A DNA stretch of 64,000 bases from Furfurilactobacillus milii (lineage in GTDB: Bacteria; Bacillota; Bacilli; Lactobacillales; Lactobacillaceae): assembly GCF_009864005.1 (NCBI RefSeq), contig NZ_WEZQ01000019.1:1-64000 (forward strand), written 5' to 3'. Both the position numbers and the translations under genes were made by a program. The notes below the pieces were generated by a model. The model saw nothing but the letters and a program-made list of their open reading frames with translations. It was not told the origin of the DNA and ran no database searches. Positions 19,952 to 27,965 of the stretch are shown in pieces; position 1 is the stretch's first letter; the number at the start of each line of letters is the position of its first letter.

Positions 19952-20869
19952 ATGAATAAAAAATGGTTAACGTGGCCAGTATTTGTCACGTTAAGTGAGA
20001 TTTATATCGCGCAGTTAAATATTATGTGGTTTATTTTGGGCTCTGCCATTGCCCAATATCAGTATGGTGTCGTCAACTGGATTAACGTTGTTTTGTGTTT
20101 AGTGGATGTGTTTATTTTTGATCTCGCAGTTAACGTGTCCGATAACTATTACGACTACGTACACGCTGCGGATCGTGAGGGGTACGCCGCCCATACAAAT
20201 CCAATTGGCCGGTTGCATTTGCCCAAACGTGGTGTGTGGTGGCTAGCAGTTGCCCTGTACGTTGTCTCTGCAATCCCTGGGGTAATTTTAGTTATGCGCA
20301 CCGGATGGCCGGTATTGCTGTTTGGGATTATTGGTTACTTGATTGGGATTCTCTATACCGCTGGTCCGTACCCATTAAATGCCATGCCAATTTGTGAAAC
20401 TGTGGTCGCTTTTTCCATTACATATTTAATTGAACTCGTCTGTGTTTACATCAGCATTTACGGTCAGCACCCGTTTACATGGGGCGTGGCAGGTACGACG
20501 TTTGCATTATGTCTGCCAATTACGCTGCTGTTCTTTACCGTTCAATTAGGGAATAATACGGCAGATCTTGACGAAGATGTCAAAAACAATCGTCATACAT
20601 TGGCTTATTTCATTGGCCGCAAACGGGCCGTCAAAGTGATGCAAGTCTTATTGATTGCTGGCAGTTTATGGCCAATTGTAAACTTGGTTTTTGGACTAGC
20701 CCCGTGGATTACTGTGCTAAGCGTGGTGTTGCTGCCGATTATGTGGCGGGGAATTAAATCGTTCTACGCAGTTCAGGACAAGCAGAAAACGTACATGAAA
20801 GTGATTAAAAATACATCTTTATTTTATATTGGGTACACCGCACTGTTTGCAATTGGCGCATGGCTGTAA
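19952..20869 (+). CDS. UbiA-family prenyltransferase (MenA-like)
   Basis: Membrane prenyltransferase with about eight hydrophobic segments. The first aspartate-rich motif is NVSDNYYDY, matching the NxxDxxxD pattern. The second is DLDEDVKNNRHT. The closest family is 1,4-dihydroxy-2-naphthoate prenyltransferase (MenA), which makes demethylmenaquinone, but no other quinone genes lie nearby. The frame opens at 19913. ATG 19952 has GGGAG upstream and gives 305 residues, so it is preferred. In many lactobacilli an orphan menA-like gene is kept, possibly to use exogenous naphthoate. That role is inference. Confidence 0.82.
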   Translation: MNKKWLTWPVFVTLSEIYIAQLNIMWFILGSAIAQYQYGVVNWINVVLCLVDVFIFDLAVNVSDNYYDYVHAADREGYAAHTNPIGRLHLPKRGVWWLAVALYVVSAIPGVILVMRTGWPVLLFGIIGYLIGILYTAGPYPLNAMPICETVVAFSITYLIELVCVYISIYGQHPFTWGVAGTTFALCLPITLLFFTVQLGNNTADLDEDVKNNRHTLAYFIGRKRAVKVMQVLLIAGSLWPIVNLVFGLAPWITVLSVVLLPIMWRGIKSFYAVQDKQKTYMKVIKNTSLFYIGYTALFAIGAWL

Positions 20870-20890
20870 AAGTAAAATCAGAAAAATCGT

Positions 20891-20919
20891 TTGACAAACG
20901 ATTAAAATGCTAGTATATT
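20891..20919 (+). promoter_or_regulatory. Promoter of the T-box-controlled transporter
   Basis: A perfect -35 TTGACA (20891-20896) and a -10 TATATT (20914-20919) are 17 nt apart, placing transcription start near 20926, just before the T-box leader. Confidence 0.85.
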
Positions 20920-20936
20920 TCTAATCAACATTTAAT

Positions 20937-21173
20937 CATTGTTTTCAAACCTAGTAGTGAATGATCTGTGTGTCAGGAAGTCGGTGGTTGCTGCGAACCG
21001 ATCAGGATCATCTCATCGAAATACCTGAAAACGAAAATGACCGGGCACCGCTGGACCGTTATCCCAGCGAGAGTGAATATGATGGGCGCTAGGCTCATTT
21101 TATTAAGCTGGGTGGTACCACGGTAAACTAATCGTCCCTGTTATGCATAATTGCATAGCAGGGACGATTTTTT
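20937..21173 (+). promoter_or_regulatory. T-box leader, specifier best read as Tyr (UAC)
   Basis: Stem I closes with TTGTTTTCA (from 20939) and TGAAAACGA (21026-21034). Next comes an ATGATC/GATCAT helix, and an AGTGA motif lies on the 5' side. The specifier-loop side reads CGAAATACC, giving UAC at 21022-21024. The T-box AGCTGGGTGGTACCACGG covers 21106-21123. The terminator ATCGTCCCTG/CAGGGACGAT (21131-21168) ends in T6. An Ile AUC reading at 21014-21016 is the main alternative. Confidence 0.9.
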
Positions 21174-21377
21174 GTATTTTAGAGTGTTGCATAACTTCGG
21201 ATTCAGAAGTTAGGTGCACGTTTAGGAAAATGGTGCCGCAGCCCGGCATTAAAAAGAGAGAAAAGGGGGCCAATGGAAAATGACAGAAAATTGTGGGGGC
21301 AATCCTCGATATAGAACCTCAATGAATGACACTCAACGTTTACAACAATCTGGACATTCAAAAAATGAGGTATTCAC

Positions 21378-22814
21378 ATGGAAAAACAAACATTTAAAGT
21401 TGGTCGTAACGAAGCACTAATTGTCTTACTAGGCATGTTGTTAATTATGGGATTTGGCGTGATTAAATTTGGTTTATCGCCTCAAGTTCCCGTTATGTTA
21501 GTTATGGGATTATTGATGGCATGGGGTGTTGCTCACCGCTTGCCATGGTCGTTAATTAACGAAGGAATCAAGGATGGGATTGAAACCGGGATTGTACCAA
21601 TTTTCATTTTCATTCTGGTTGGTGCGTTAATTAGTACATGGATTGCTGCTGGCATCATTCCATCCTTGATGGTTTTCGGTTTTCATTTAATCAGTGTTCA
21701 GTGGTTCGTTCCTTCTGTGTTTGTCGTCTGCGCACTGGTTGGTAGCGCCGTTGGTAGTGCCTTTACCGTTATTTCTACAGTCGGCATTGCGTTCTTCGGG
21801 ATGGGCGTTACGATGCACGTTAACCCAGCTTTAGTGGCAGGTGCGATTATCTCCGGCGCAGTTTTTGGTGATAAATCGTCACCGCTATCCGAATCAACCA
21901 ACTTAACTGCAGCGGTTGTTGACGCAGATTTATTCAAACACATTATGAACTTGATGTGGTCCACCATTCCCGCATTTATTATTGCGTTAGTTGTATTTAC
22001 CATTATGGGAAGCGGTGAAAAGGGTGCTAGTCTAGCCAGTATCAATCATGTCATCAATATTTTAGACAACAACTTTACTATTTCAGCTTGGGCGATTGTG
22101 CCGATTGCTTGCATGTTCATTTGTGCATGGCGGCGAGTACCAGCGATTCCAACATTGTTTTTAAACATTGGTGTTTCGCTGGTGATGTTACTGATCGAGC
22201 ATCCAGGCACTAAGTTAACTAAAATTGCTAGCATCATTGAAGCAGGATTTGTTTCTCACACTGGTAATAAAGAAGTTGATTTATTACTATCACGTGGCGG
22301 AATTGCAAGTATGATGGGAACGGTCTCACTGATCGTATTGACCTTATCACTTGGTGGTTTGTTGATGCAATTTGGGCTGATTGACGCTGTGATGACGCCG
22401 TTTGCGAAACATTTAAACTCCGATGGCAAACGGATCATTGCGGTCGTTCTCTCAAGTATTGGCGTTAACATCTTCATCGGTGAACAATTCTTATCCGTTA
22501 TCCTTCCAGGTAAGGCATTCAAGAAAACATTTGATGAATCCGGATTAGCTCCTGTCGCATTGGGACGGGCGCTTGAAGATGGCGGAACGGTTATTAACTA
22601 CTTGATTCCGTGGGGTGTTGCTGGCGTGTTCGCAGCTAACACGCTTGGTGTTCCAACGATGCAATACTTACCATTCGCATTATTTAGCTTATTGTCACCA
22701 GTATTTTCTATATTAAGTGGCTTGACTGGTATCGGTTTGAAGCATCAAGATGTTGCAAAAACGGAGTCAGAAAATTTTAAGCAGGTCACGGCTTCAACGG
22801 CTGTAGAAGAGTAA
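21378..22814 (+). CDS. NhaC-family transporter, probable tyrosine permease
   Basis: 478-residue membrane protein of the NhaC Na+/H+ antiporter superfamily with about 11-12 hydrophobic segments. Family hallmarks include GSAVGSAFTVISTVGIAF and the conserved SGAVFGDKSSPLSESTNL segment. Members controlled by T-boxes have been proposed as amino acid transporters (TyrT for tyrosine, LysW for lysine). The upstream T-box, read as tyrosine, points to TyrT, while the specifier remains the weak step. ATG 21378 has GAGG 7 nt upstream. The 204 bases between the T-box terminator and the start contain only a 13-codon frame at 21273. Confidence 0.85.
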   Translation: MEKQTFKVGRNEALIVLLGMLLIMGFGVIKFGLSPQVPVMLVMGLLMAWGVAHRLPWSLINEGIKDGIETGIVPIFIFILVGALISTWIAAGIIPSLMVFGFHLISVQWFVPSVFVVCALVGSAVGSAFTVISTVGIAFFGMGVTMHVNPALVAGAIISGAVFGDKSSPLSESTNLTAAVVDADLFKHIMNLMWSTIPAFIIALVVFTIMGSGEKGASLASINHVINILDNNFTISAWAIVPIACMFICAWRRVPAIPTLFLNIGVSLVMLLIEHPGTKLTKIASIIEAGFVSHTGNKEVDLLLSRGGIASMMGTVSLIVLTLSLGGLLMQFGLIDAVMTPFAKHLNSDGKRIIAVVLSSIGVNIFIGEQFLSVILPGKAFKKTFDESGLAPVALGRALEDGGTVINYLIPWGVAGVFAANTLGVPTMQYLPFALFSLLSPVFSILSGLTGIGLKHQDVAKTESENFKQVTASTAVEE

Positions 22815-22918
22815 TACGTCCGGTTAAAACGGTAGCGTGTGAACGAAGTCGTGACCAAAATAAAATAATTATTATGGCCGTTTGTGGTGCTGTTATTACA
22901 TTGATGACTAAACCGGAC

Positions 22919-22947
22919 TTGCTCACGTTGTCTAAAGCTGGTATAGT
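22919..22947 (+). promoter_or_regulatory. Promoter of the small basic protein gene
   Basis: TTGCTC (22919-22924) and TATAGT (22942-22947) are 17 nt apart, with an extended TGG just before the -10. Confidence 0.65.
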
Positions 22948-22987
22948 ATTACGTGTTATTAAACATAGTATTGAGAGGAGAAGCATC

Positions 22988-23140
22988 ATGGCAGAAAAGA
23001 AACCATTGAACTCATTCGCCGGCCAACGTCCCGTTGCTAAACGTCAACGTCGTATTCGCCGTGAAAAAGAAATTGCCGCAATCCAACGTTGGGCTGCTGG
23101 TAAGACTGACACGATCGAAGCAGCTCCAAAGGCTAAGTAA
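22988..23140 (+). CDS. Small basic protein, unknown function
   Basis: 50 residues, beginning MAEKKPLNSFAGQRPVAKRQ and rich in Arg and Lys through the centre, with an Ala/Lys-rich end. ATG 22988 is preceded by GAGAGGAGAAG, an excellent ribosome site, and by a good promoter. A terminator follows at 23199-23239, so this is a complete single-gene unit. I do not recognise the family. The charge and the small size would suit a nucleic-acid- or ribosome-associated protein, but nothing in the sequence proves it. Confidence 0.75.
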   Translation: MAEKKPLNSFAGQRPVAKRQRRIRREKEIAAIQRWAAGKTDTIEAAPKAK

Positions 23141-23198
23141 TTTCGGTTGGTAGGCTTTTCTGATCGTCTCTAATTCAGTACATCAAAAAGCATTTAGT

Positions 23199-23239
23199 CC
23201 CGCAATCTCGTCATGAAAATGATGGGGTTGCGGTTTTTT
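23199..23239 (+). terminator. Terminator of the small basic protein gene
   Basis: CCGCAA (23200-23205) pairs with TTGCGG (23228-23233), with additional inner pairs, and is followed by six T (23234-23239). Confidence 0.85.
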
Positions 23240-23283
23240 ATATAAGAGTGTGATCGCCCGCGGTTTGAAGTCGAGCAATAACG

Positions 23284-23332
23284 TAAATACGCCGTCATGA
23301 AGACGAATCTTGTCTTTATGGCGGCGTATTTG
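23284..23332. other. Strong unassigned hairpin
   Basis: AAATACGCCG pairs perfectly with CGGCGTATTT, and inside it CATGAAGAC pairs with GTCTTTATG. No T run follows on the plus strand, so it is not a typical terminator. Beyond it, 23333-23666 is AT-rich with no gene or element I can support. Confidence 0.6.
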
Positions 23333-23666
23333 TGTTATGCACAGACTTCAGTGGGTGAGAGCACGTTTGCGACAATGTAATAGGGAAAATATGATTATTT
23401 ACAGGGCCCTGGGGATCGGGCACGTTATGGTTAGGAAGTAGGAAAGTGGTCGGGTTCAGTAATTTTGTTAATCCTCAGTAAATCTGACTACATAATTGGA
23501 TATGTCCTACAATCAATTTTCTGAAATTATCACTATCATTTTTAACTTCTAATTTGACCGTCATTAAGTGATTTAGATCTGTAATCCAAATTAAATTGAA
23601 ATTTTTCAGCCTTCTGCGATGACATTTTAACTTAGAATGAATACAATGTACTCGGGAGGTGGAATT

Positions 23667-23837
23667 ATGGGAACTGGTTCTAAACCCATCACGATTTTTT
23701 TCGTGATTTTGTATGCGTTTCTGTTTTATTTAGTATTTGCTAACAAGAACATGCTGGCGATGGAGGTGATGGCTGTGGGGATGTTATTGCAAGCCATCAT
23801 TGATTGCTGGTGTGCTTTTCGCAAGTCAAAACCATGA
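23667..23837 (+). CDS. Small two-helix membrane protein, unknown function
   Basis: 56 residues with two hydrophobic segments separated by a short polar turn (KNM), ending in a cysteine-containing basic tail (DCWCAFRKSKP). The frame opens at 23637, but ATG 23667 has GGGAGG 7 nt upstream and is chosen. It lies 24 bases before the multicopper oxidase gene, which has its own AGGAGG site, so the two are probably co-transcribed. The WC-C pair could bind metal, but that is speculation. Confidence 0.65.
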   Translation: MGTGSKPITIFFVILYAFLFYLVFANKNMLAMEVMAVGMLLQAIIDCWCAFRKSKP

Positions 23838-23861
23838 TACATATTTATAGGAGGCGTTCGC

Positions 23862-25328
23862 ATGAGTGAACAGAAGGTTTACAACGATTATTTTTACGAT
23901 GAACCTGTTTATGATTTGCATGACGGGGGTTATGTGCCGTTGAAGGTACCGGATGTGCCGGAAAAGCCCTTAACAATTCCGAGTGTATTAAAACCAGATA
24001 AAGTGGATGGCAATGATGTTTGGTATACCATTCGTGCTCAAGCTGGTGAAACACAAATTTTACCCGGTGCTAAGACGAAGACATGGGGCTACAATGCATC
24101 CTTGTTGGGCCAAACGGTCGTGTTGAAGGATGGTGTCCATTATCACGTGCATATCGTCAATGAATTACCTGAAGTGACAACGTTGCACTGGCATGGACTT
24201 AATGTGCCTGGCCCTGTCACAGATGGTGGGCCACATGCGCCAATTTATCCTGGTGAATCTCGTGACATTGACTTCACCTTGAATCAACCGGCCCAAACGG
24301 ACTGGATTCACCCGCATCCATGTCCGAACACTGCTCGTCAGGTCTGGAACGGCTTGGCAGCGGCAGTTGTTGTGACTGACGACGTCGAGAGTAAGCTACC
24401 ATTCCCACGTAATTATGGTGTTGATGACATTCCGGTTATCTTGCAAGATCGTAGTTATCACGACAATCAATTGGATTATGATGCCGATTATGACGTGGAT
24501 GGTACGTTAGGCGACACGCCGCTAGTTAACGGCACTGTAAACGGTGTCTTTAAAGTCACGAAGCAACGGATTCGTTTACGAATTTTGAACGGTGCTGACA
24601 GGCGTGAATACCGTTTGCACTTTAGTGATGGTCACGAATTCACTCAAGTTGGCTCTGATGGCGGGATTTTACCAGCACCAGTTAAGTTGACTAAATTGAT
24701 GCTGACCTGTGCTGAACGGGCAGAAGTTATCGTCGACTTTGGCGATCACAAACCGGGTGACAGGGTTCAATTGATGTCTGATGATGTGCCGTTGATGACG
24801 TTTGAAATTGGCGACTTTGAACCAGATAACACACAACTGCCAGATCATTTGCTTGATTTGGCCGATTGGGAACCAACGCCAGGTTTGCCCGTTGAAAAGA
24901 CAGTTATGTCAGGTATGGACGACGAAGTCCGCCTAGACGGTAAGCTGTTTGATATGCAACGGATCGACCGCAAACAGAAGTTGGGCGATGTCGTCGACTG
25001 GGATGTGACTAACACAAATGACATGGGTAGTGGCATGATTCACCCGTTCCACATGCATGGCTGTCACTTCTTAGTCCTATCACGGAATGGTAAGGCACCT
25101 TATCCAAATGAACACGGTTACAAGGACGTTGTCGGTGTTAATGCTGGTGAGACTGTTAGAATTCGGGTTATGTTTGATGTGCCTGGGGTCTTCATGTATC
25201 ATTGCCACATTTTGGAACATGAGGATACAGGAATGATGGCTCAGATTGAAGCTTACGATCCAGACCACCCACAAACGTTCCACTTGCTAAGTATGGATGA
25301 TGTTAACAACCGAACGAACCAAAATTAA
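23862..25328 (+). CDS. Multicopper oxidase
   Basis: Laccase/CueO-like oxidase of 488 residues that couples substrate oxidation to four-electron reduction of oxygen. Copper ligands are HWHG at 109-112, HPHP at 150-153, HPFHMHGCHF from 394 and HCHILEHEDTGMM from 447 (His447-Cys448-His449). All three cupredoxin domains are present. The second ligand motif is HPHP where many relatives have HSH. There is no signal peptide, so the enzyme looks cytoplasmic. The start ATG at 23862 follows AGGAGG. It is preceded by a small membrane protein and ends at the terminator at 25351-25381. Substrate (phenolics, metals, bilirubin-like) is open. Confidence 0.93.
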   Translation: MSEQKVYNDYFYDEPVYDLHDGGYVPLKVPDVPEKPLTIPSVLKPDKVDGNDVWYTIRAQAGETQILPGAKTKTWGYNASLLGQTVVLKDGVHYHVHIVNELPEVTTLHWHGLNVPGPVTDGGPHAPIYPGESRDIDFTLNQPAQTDWIHPHPCPNTARQVWNGLAAAVVVTDDVESKLPFPRNYGVDDIPVILQDRSYHDNQLDYDADYDVDGTLGDTPLVNGTVNGVFKVTKQRIRLRILNGADRREYRLHFSDGHEFTQVGSDGGILPAPVKLTKLMLTCAERAEVIVDFGDHKPGDRVQLMSDDVPLMTFEIGDFEPDNTQLPDHLLDLADWEPTPGLPVEKTVMSGMDDEVRLDGKLFDMQRIDRKQKLGDVVDWDVTNTNDMGSGMIHPFHMHGCHFLVLSRNGKAPYPNEHGYKDVVGVNAGETVRIRVMFDVPGVFMYHCHILEHEDTGMMAQIEAYDPDHPQTFHLLSMDDVNNRTNQN

Positions 25329-25350
25329 ATTAATCGTTGGCTAATATGAG

Positions 25351-25381
25351 CGGCGTCTTGAATAATTCAGACGCCGTTTTT
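25351..25381 (+). terminator. Terminator of the multicopper oxidase gene
   Basis: CGGCGTCT (25351-25358) pairs with AGACGCCG (25369-25376), followed by five T. Confidence 0.85.
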
Positions 25382-25419
25382 ATGTGAGTCGGCGAACACA
25401 TAGAGAGAAGTGCATTGGT

Positions 25420-26844
25420 ATGAGTGAGAAAGAGGCAACAGCAAGTGTCGACAATAGGGGGCACGTTTATAATCGATTATGGTTCATTATTACGTTACTG
25501 ACGGGCACGTTCAGTATGTCCATCAGTCAATCGTCTTTATCGACTGCATATCCGACCTTGATGCGCACGTTTAATATCGGGGCACCACAAGTGCAGTGGA
25601 TGACGACCGGATTTATGTTGGTGATGAGTGTCATGATTCCAGTGAGTCCGTGGCTACTGGACAACGTTAAATTTACAACGCTATTTCGTTGGGTGACCGC
25701 CATGTTTGCATTTGGGACATTGCTGTGTATGACGGCGACGAGTTATCCAGTATTGTTAATTGGTCGTTTGATTGAGGCGCTTGGCGTTGGCATCATCTTT
25801 CCATCGTTTCAGACGGTGTTGTTGACGATTACGCCTGAAGCTCATCGGGGAGCAACGATGGGCACGGCAGGGCTAATCATGGGATCTGCCTTAGCAACCG
25901 GACCAATCGTTTCCGGGATTGTCCTTTCGTTTGCAAGTTGGCGTGGTCTGTTCGTATTGTTCTTCGTGCTCGTTACCGCTGTGTTTATTCTGTCTTTCTG
26001 GACGATTAAAGATGTTATGCCAGTTAATCGGTCGACGATGGACTGGTTGTCGATTATTTATTCGCTGGGATTCATCGGTGTCTTGTACGTCCTTAATCAA
26101 ATTGGGGTAAAGGGTGCTAACTGGTGGCTGACAACGCTGTTAATTATCAGTATCCTGGCACTGATTGGCTTTTGTTATCGTCAGTTACATCGTGACCAAC
26201 CGCTATTGGAATTACGAGTTTTCCACAGTCGTTTGTTCACGACCGGTGTGTTGCTAACGGGAGCCTCTTACATTGCACTGATTGTGACCACGATTGTGCT
26301 ACCGTTGTATTATCAAAATGTGCTCGGTTTATCAGCACTATTTTCTGGTTTGTCACTGGTTCCAGCGGCCGTGGGTCTCAGTCTGTTGAACCCACTATCC
26401 GGTCATTTGATGGATCGAGTCGGACCACGAAATGTTGTCCTTACAGGGATGATTTTGATTGTGCTTGGGTTTGGCTACCTGACTATCTTTGCACGTCATT
26501 TAAACGTGTTTAGCTTGATTTTGGCTTCAATTGTGACAGAAGGTGGGAATGCATTTGTGATGATGCCAGCCGTTACGTTGGGGGCAAACTCATTGCCGGA
26601 TAAACTGATTTCTCACGGAACCGCTGTAACAACGACTGCTCGTCAGATTCTGGGATCGGCAGGGGTTGCTGCCGCCACGATTATTTTGACGCGGGTGACA
26701 GATGCGCATAAGGCTGCTCAAGGTTTGCATCAGGCCACACTGACTGGCTATCAGATGACGTTCTTAACATTTCTGATTATCGGAATCTTAGGTCTGGCAT
26801 TAACGTTTACCTTACCGCGTGGTAAACAGGCGCCAACGAAGTAG
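25420..26844 (+). CDS. MFS drug-exporter-like transporter (DHA2 type)
   Basis: 474-residue major facilitator protein of the EmrB/QacA (DHA2, 14-segment) type. It has the N-terminal segment containing SQSSLSTAYPTLMRTF, the motif-A-like loop and LIGRLIEALGVGIIFP, and C-terminal segments with NPLSGHLMDRVGPRNV. The frame opens at 25384, but ATG 25420 is the natural start, with AGAGAGAAG upstream and a product beginning MSEKEATAS. It is a single gene between a terminator and a bidirectional terminator. The exported compound is unknown. Confidence 0.85.
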   Translation: MSEKEATASVDNRGHVYNRLWFIITLLTGTFSMSISQSSLSTAYPTLMRTFNIGAPQVQWMTTGFMLVMSVMIPVSPWLLDNVKFTTLFRWVTAMFAFGTLLCMTATSYPVLLIGRLIEALGVGIIFPSFQTVLLTITPEAHRGATMGTAGLIMGSALATGPIVSGIVLSFASWRGLFVLFFVLVTAVFILSFWTIKDVMPVNRSTMDWLSIIYSLGFIGVLYVLNQIGVKGANWWLTTLLIISILALIGFCYRQLHRDQPLLELRVFHSRLFTTGVLLTGASYIALIVTTIVLPLYYQNVLGLSALFSGLSLVPAAVGLSLLNPLSGHLMDRVGPRNVVLTGMILIVLGFGYLTIFARHLNVFSLILASIVTEGGNAFVMMPAVTLGANSLPDKLISHGTAVTTTARQILGSAGVAAATIILTRVTDAHKAAQGLHQATLTGYQMTFLTFLIIGILGLALTFTLPRGKQAPTK

Positions 26845-26851
26845 GGATAAG

Positions 26852-26892
26852 AAAAATCGCCGTTCACATTAATTGTGAGCGACGATTTTTTT
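26852..26892. terminator. Bidirectional terminator between the MFS gene and perR
   Basis: AAAAATCG (26852-26859) and CGATTTTT (26883-26890) enclose CGTTCAC/GTGAGCG. The A and T tracts serve both convergent genes. Confidence 0.85.
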
Positions 26893-26901
26893 ATATCTGA
26901 T

Positions 26902-27354
26902 TTATTTTGCATCTGGTGTTAGTCCCAGTTTGCGTTGGCAATCTGGACAATAACCATAGAGTTCGATGTGATCTTCGGTAATCATGTAACCGGACTGTTT
27001 AACCGCAGCGCTTTCCAGATTAGCGAAATCATCATAAAAGATGTCCGTAATCTTCCCACAGTTCTGACAAACGGCGTGAAAATGTGGCCGGCCAAAGTAG
27101 TCATAATGTGTTCCGGCATCACCGTTTTCTAGTTCAATCACAATCCCTGTTTCGACTAACGTATTTAACGTATTGTAAATCGTTGCCAAGCTTAGTCCTT
27201 GGTGAACGGGTTTCAGTTCGTCAAACATGGTGCCAACGTCAGGATGATTGTGGTGTGTCATGAGGTAATGGAGCACAATCTGCCGTTGCGGGGTAACCCG
27301 CAGACGTTTGTCCTTTAATACTTTTACCGCTGCTTCATCAATAACCTGTGCCAT
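26902..27354 (-). CDS. perR: Fur-family regulator, PerR-like
   Basis: 150-residue Fur-family metalloregulator with an N-terminal winged helix (RVTPQRQIVLHYL) and a C-terminal dimer domain. The structural zinc site is CQNC plus CPDC. The HYDYFGRPHFHAVC segment carries the Asp and His residues of the regulatory metal site, and the KITDIFYDD aspartate matches PerR, where Fur has Glu. PerR represses peroxide-defence genes until oxidised. The TTG at 27360 opens the frame, but ATG 27354 (MAQVIDE) is the true start with GGAAGGAG upstream. A PerR-type box lies in its own promoter region, suggesting autoregulation. Zur or Fur identity is less likely. Confidence 0.85.
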   Translation of the reverse strand: MAQVIDEAAVKVLKDKRLRVTPQRQIVLHYLMTHHNHPDVGTMFDELKPVHQGLSLATIYNTLNTLVETGIVIELENGDAGTHYDYFGRPHFHAVCQNCGKITDIFYDDFANLESAAVKQSGYMITEDHIELYGYCPDCQRKLGLTPDAK

Positions 27355-27368
27355 AGGCAACTCCTTCC

Positions 27369-27383
27369 TTAGACTTGTTCTAA
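27369..27383 (-). promoter_or_regulatory. PerR/Fur-type box upstream of perR
   Basis: Read on the minus strand, TTAGAACAAGTCTAA is a 15-bp imperfect palindrome close to the PerR box TTANAATNATTNTAA. It lies between the ribosome site and the probable promoter of perR. Confidence 0.65.
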
Positions 27384-27515
27384 CTTAATATTAAAACACT
27401 TTTCTATCTAAATACCAATTAGATGAATTGTCAAGGACTCATGTAATTGACGATATGTCTGAAATTACAACATTAAAATCAATTCCTCAAAATTTGAGTA
27501 GATTGATTTCGTTTC

Positions 27516-27588
27516 GCCGGTCGAGGACATCGTACCATGGGATCGATCTCAGCCCTTAAACCCCCAAGGGTCTTCAACCTCGACCGGC
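27516..27588. other. Compact three-stem inverted-repeat element
   Basis: GCCGGTCGAGG (27516-27526) pairs perfectly with CCTCGACCGGC (27578-27588). Inside, CCCTT/AAGGG and ATCG/CGAT form two small hairpins, giving a 73-nt cloverleaf-like shape. No T run follows on either strand. It is not similar to repeat family 1. I see no second copy in this window. Confidence 0.6.
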
Positions 27589-27671
27589 TTCACTCATGTT
27601 GTACTAGATTTAGCTAAATTTAAAGCTAAAAATAAGAAAATGGGTCGCAATTGAATCTGCTGTTACATGTA

Positions 27672-27860
27672 TGTGAGGGCGTCACCGTTGATACCGAGTC
27701 GTGAAGGTGGTGTTAATTCGAATGATTCTGTTGAATTTACAGCACGGACGGCTGGGAAGACTCGGGGTCTTGCGAGGCTTCCCAACGAGGTGAAAGACTG
27801 TGACTTTCAGGCTTGAACCGGTCCCACGACAAGTGTATCAACGGTGACAACCGGCAGTAA
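27672..27860 (-). repeat. Structured intergenic repeat, family 1, copy 4 (reversed)
   Basis: On the minus strand this has the same order of elements as the other three copies. The closing helix is GTCACCGTTGATAC/GTATCAACGGTGAC (plus 27681-27694 with 27835-27848). The second helix is GTCGTG/CACGAC where other copies have GCCGTG/CACGGC. The first hairpin is CTG/CAG, and the second is TGGGAAG/CTTCCCA where copy 3 has CGCCAAG/CTTGGCG. The 168-nt core is unchanged. Confidence 0.85.
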
Positions 27861-27894
27861 GGGCAGTAAGGTTCAATAGTTTAAAGGTAAAATC

Positions 27895-27924
27895 TTGCGC
27901 ATATTGAAGCGGTTGCACTATGAT
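27895..27924 (+). promoter_or_regulatory. Probable promoter of the GH65 gene with a degenerate cre-like site
   Basis: TTGCGC (27895-27900) and TATGAT (27919-27924) are 18 nt apart. Between them, TTGAAGCGGTTGCA (27904-27917) keeps the central CG and flanking bases of cre but mismatches three positions, so CcpA control is only possible. Confidence 0.45.
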
Positions 27925-27965
27925 GAACACGATGATAACGCTGATTTGTTGGAGATGTAATTCAT

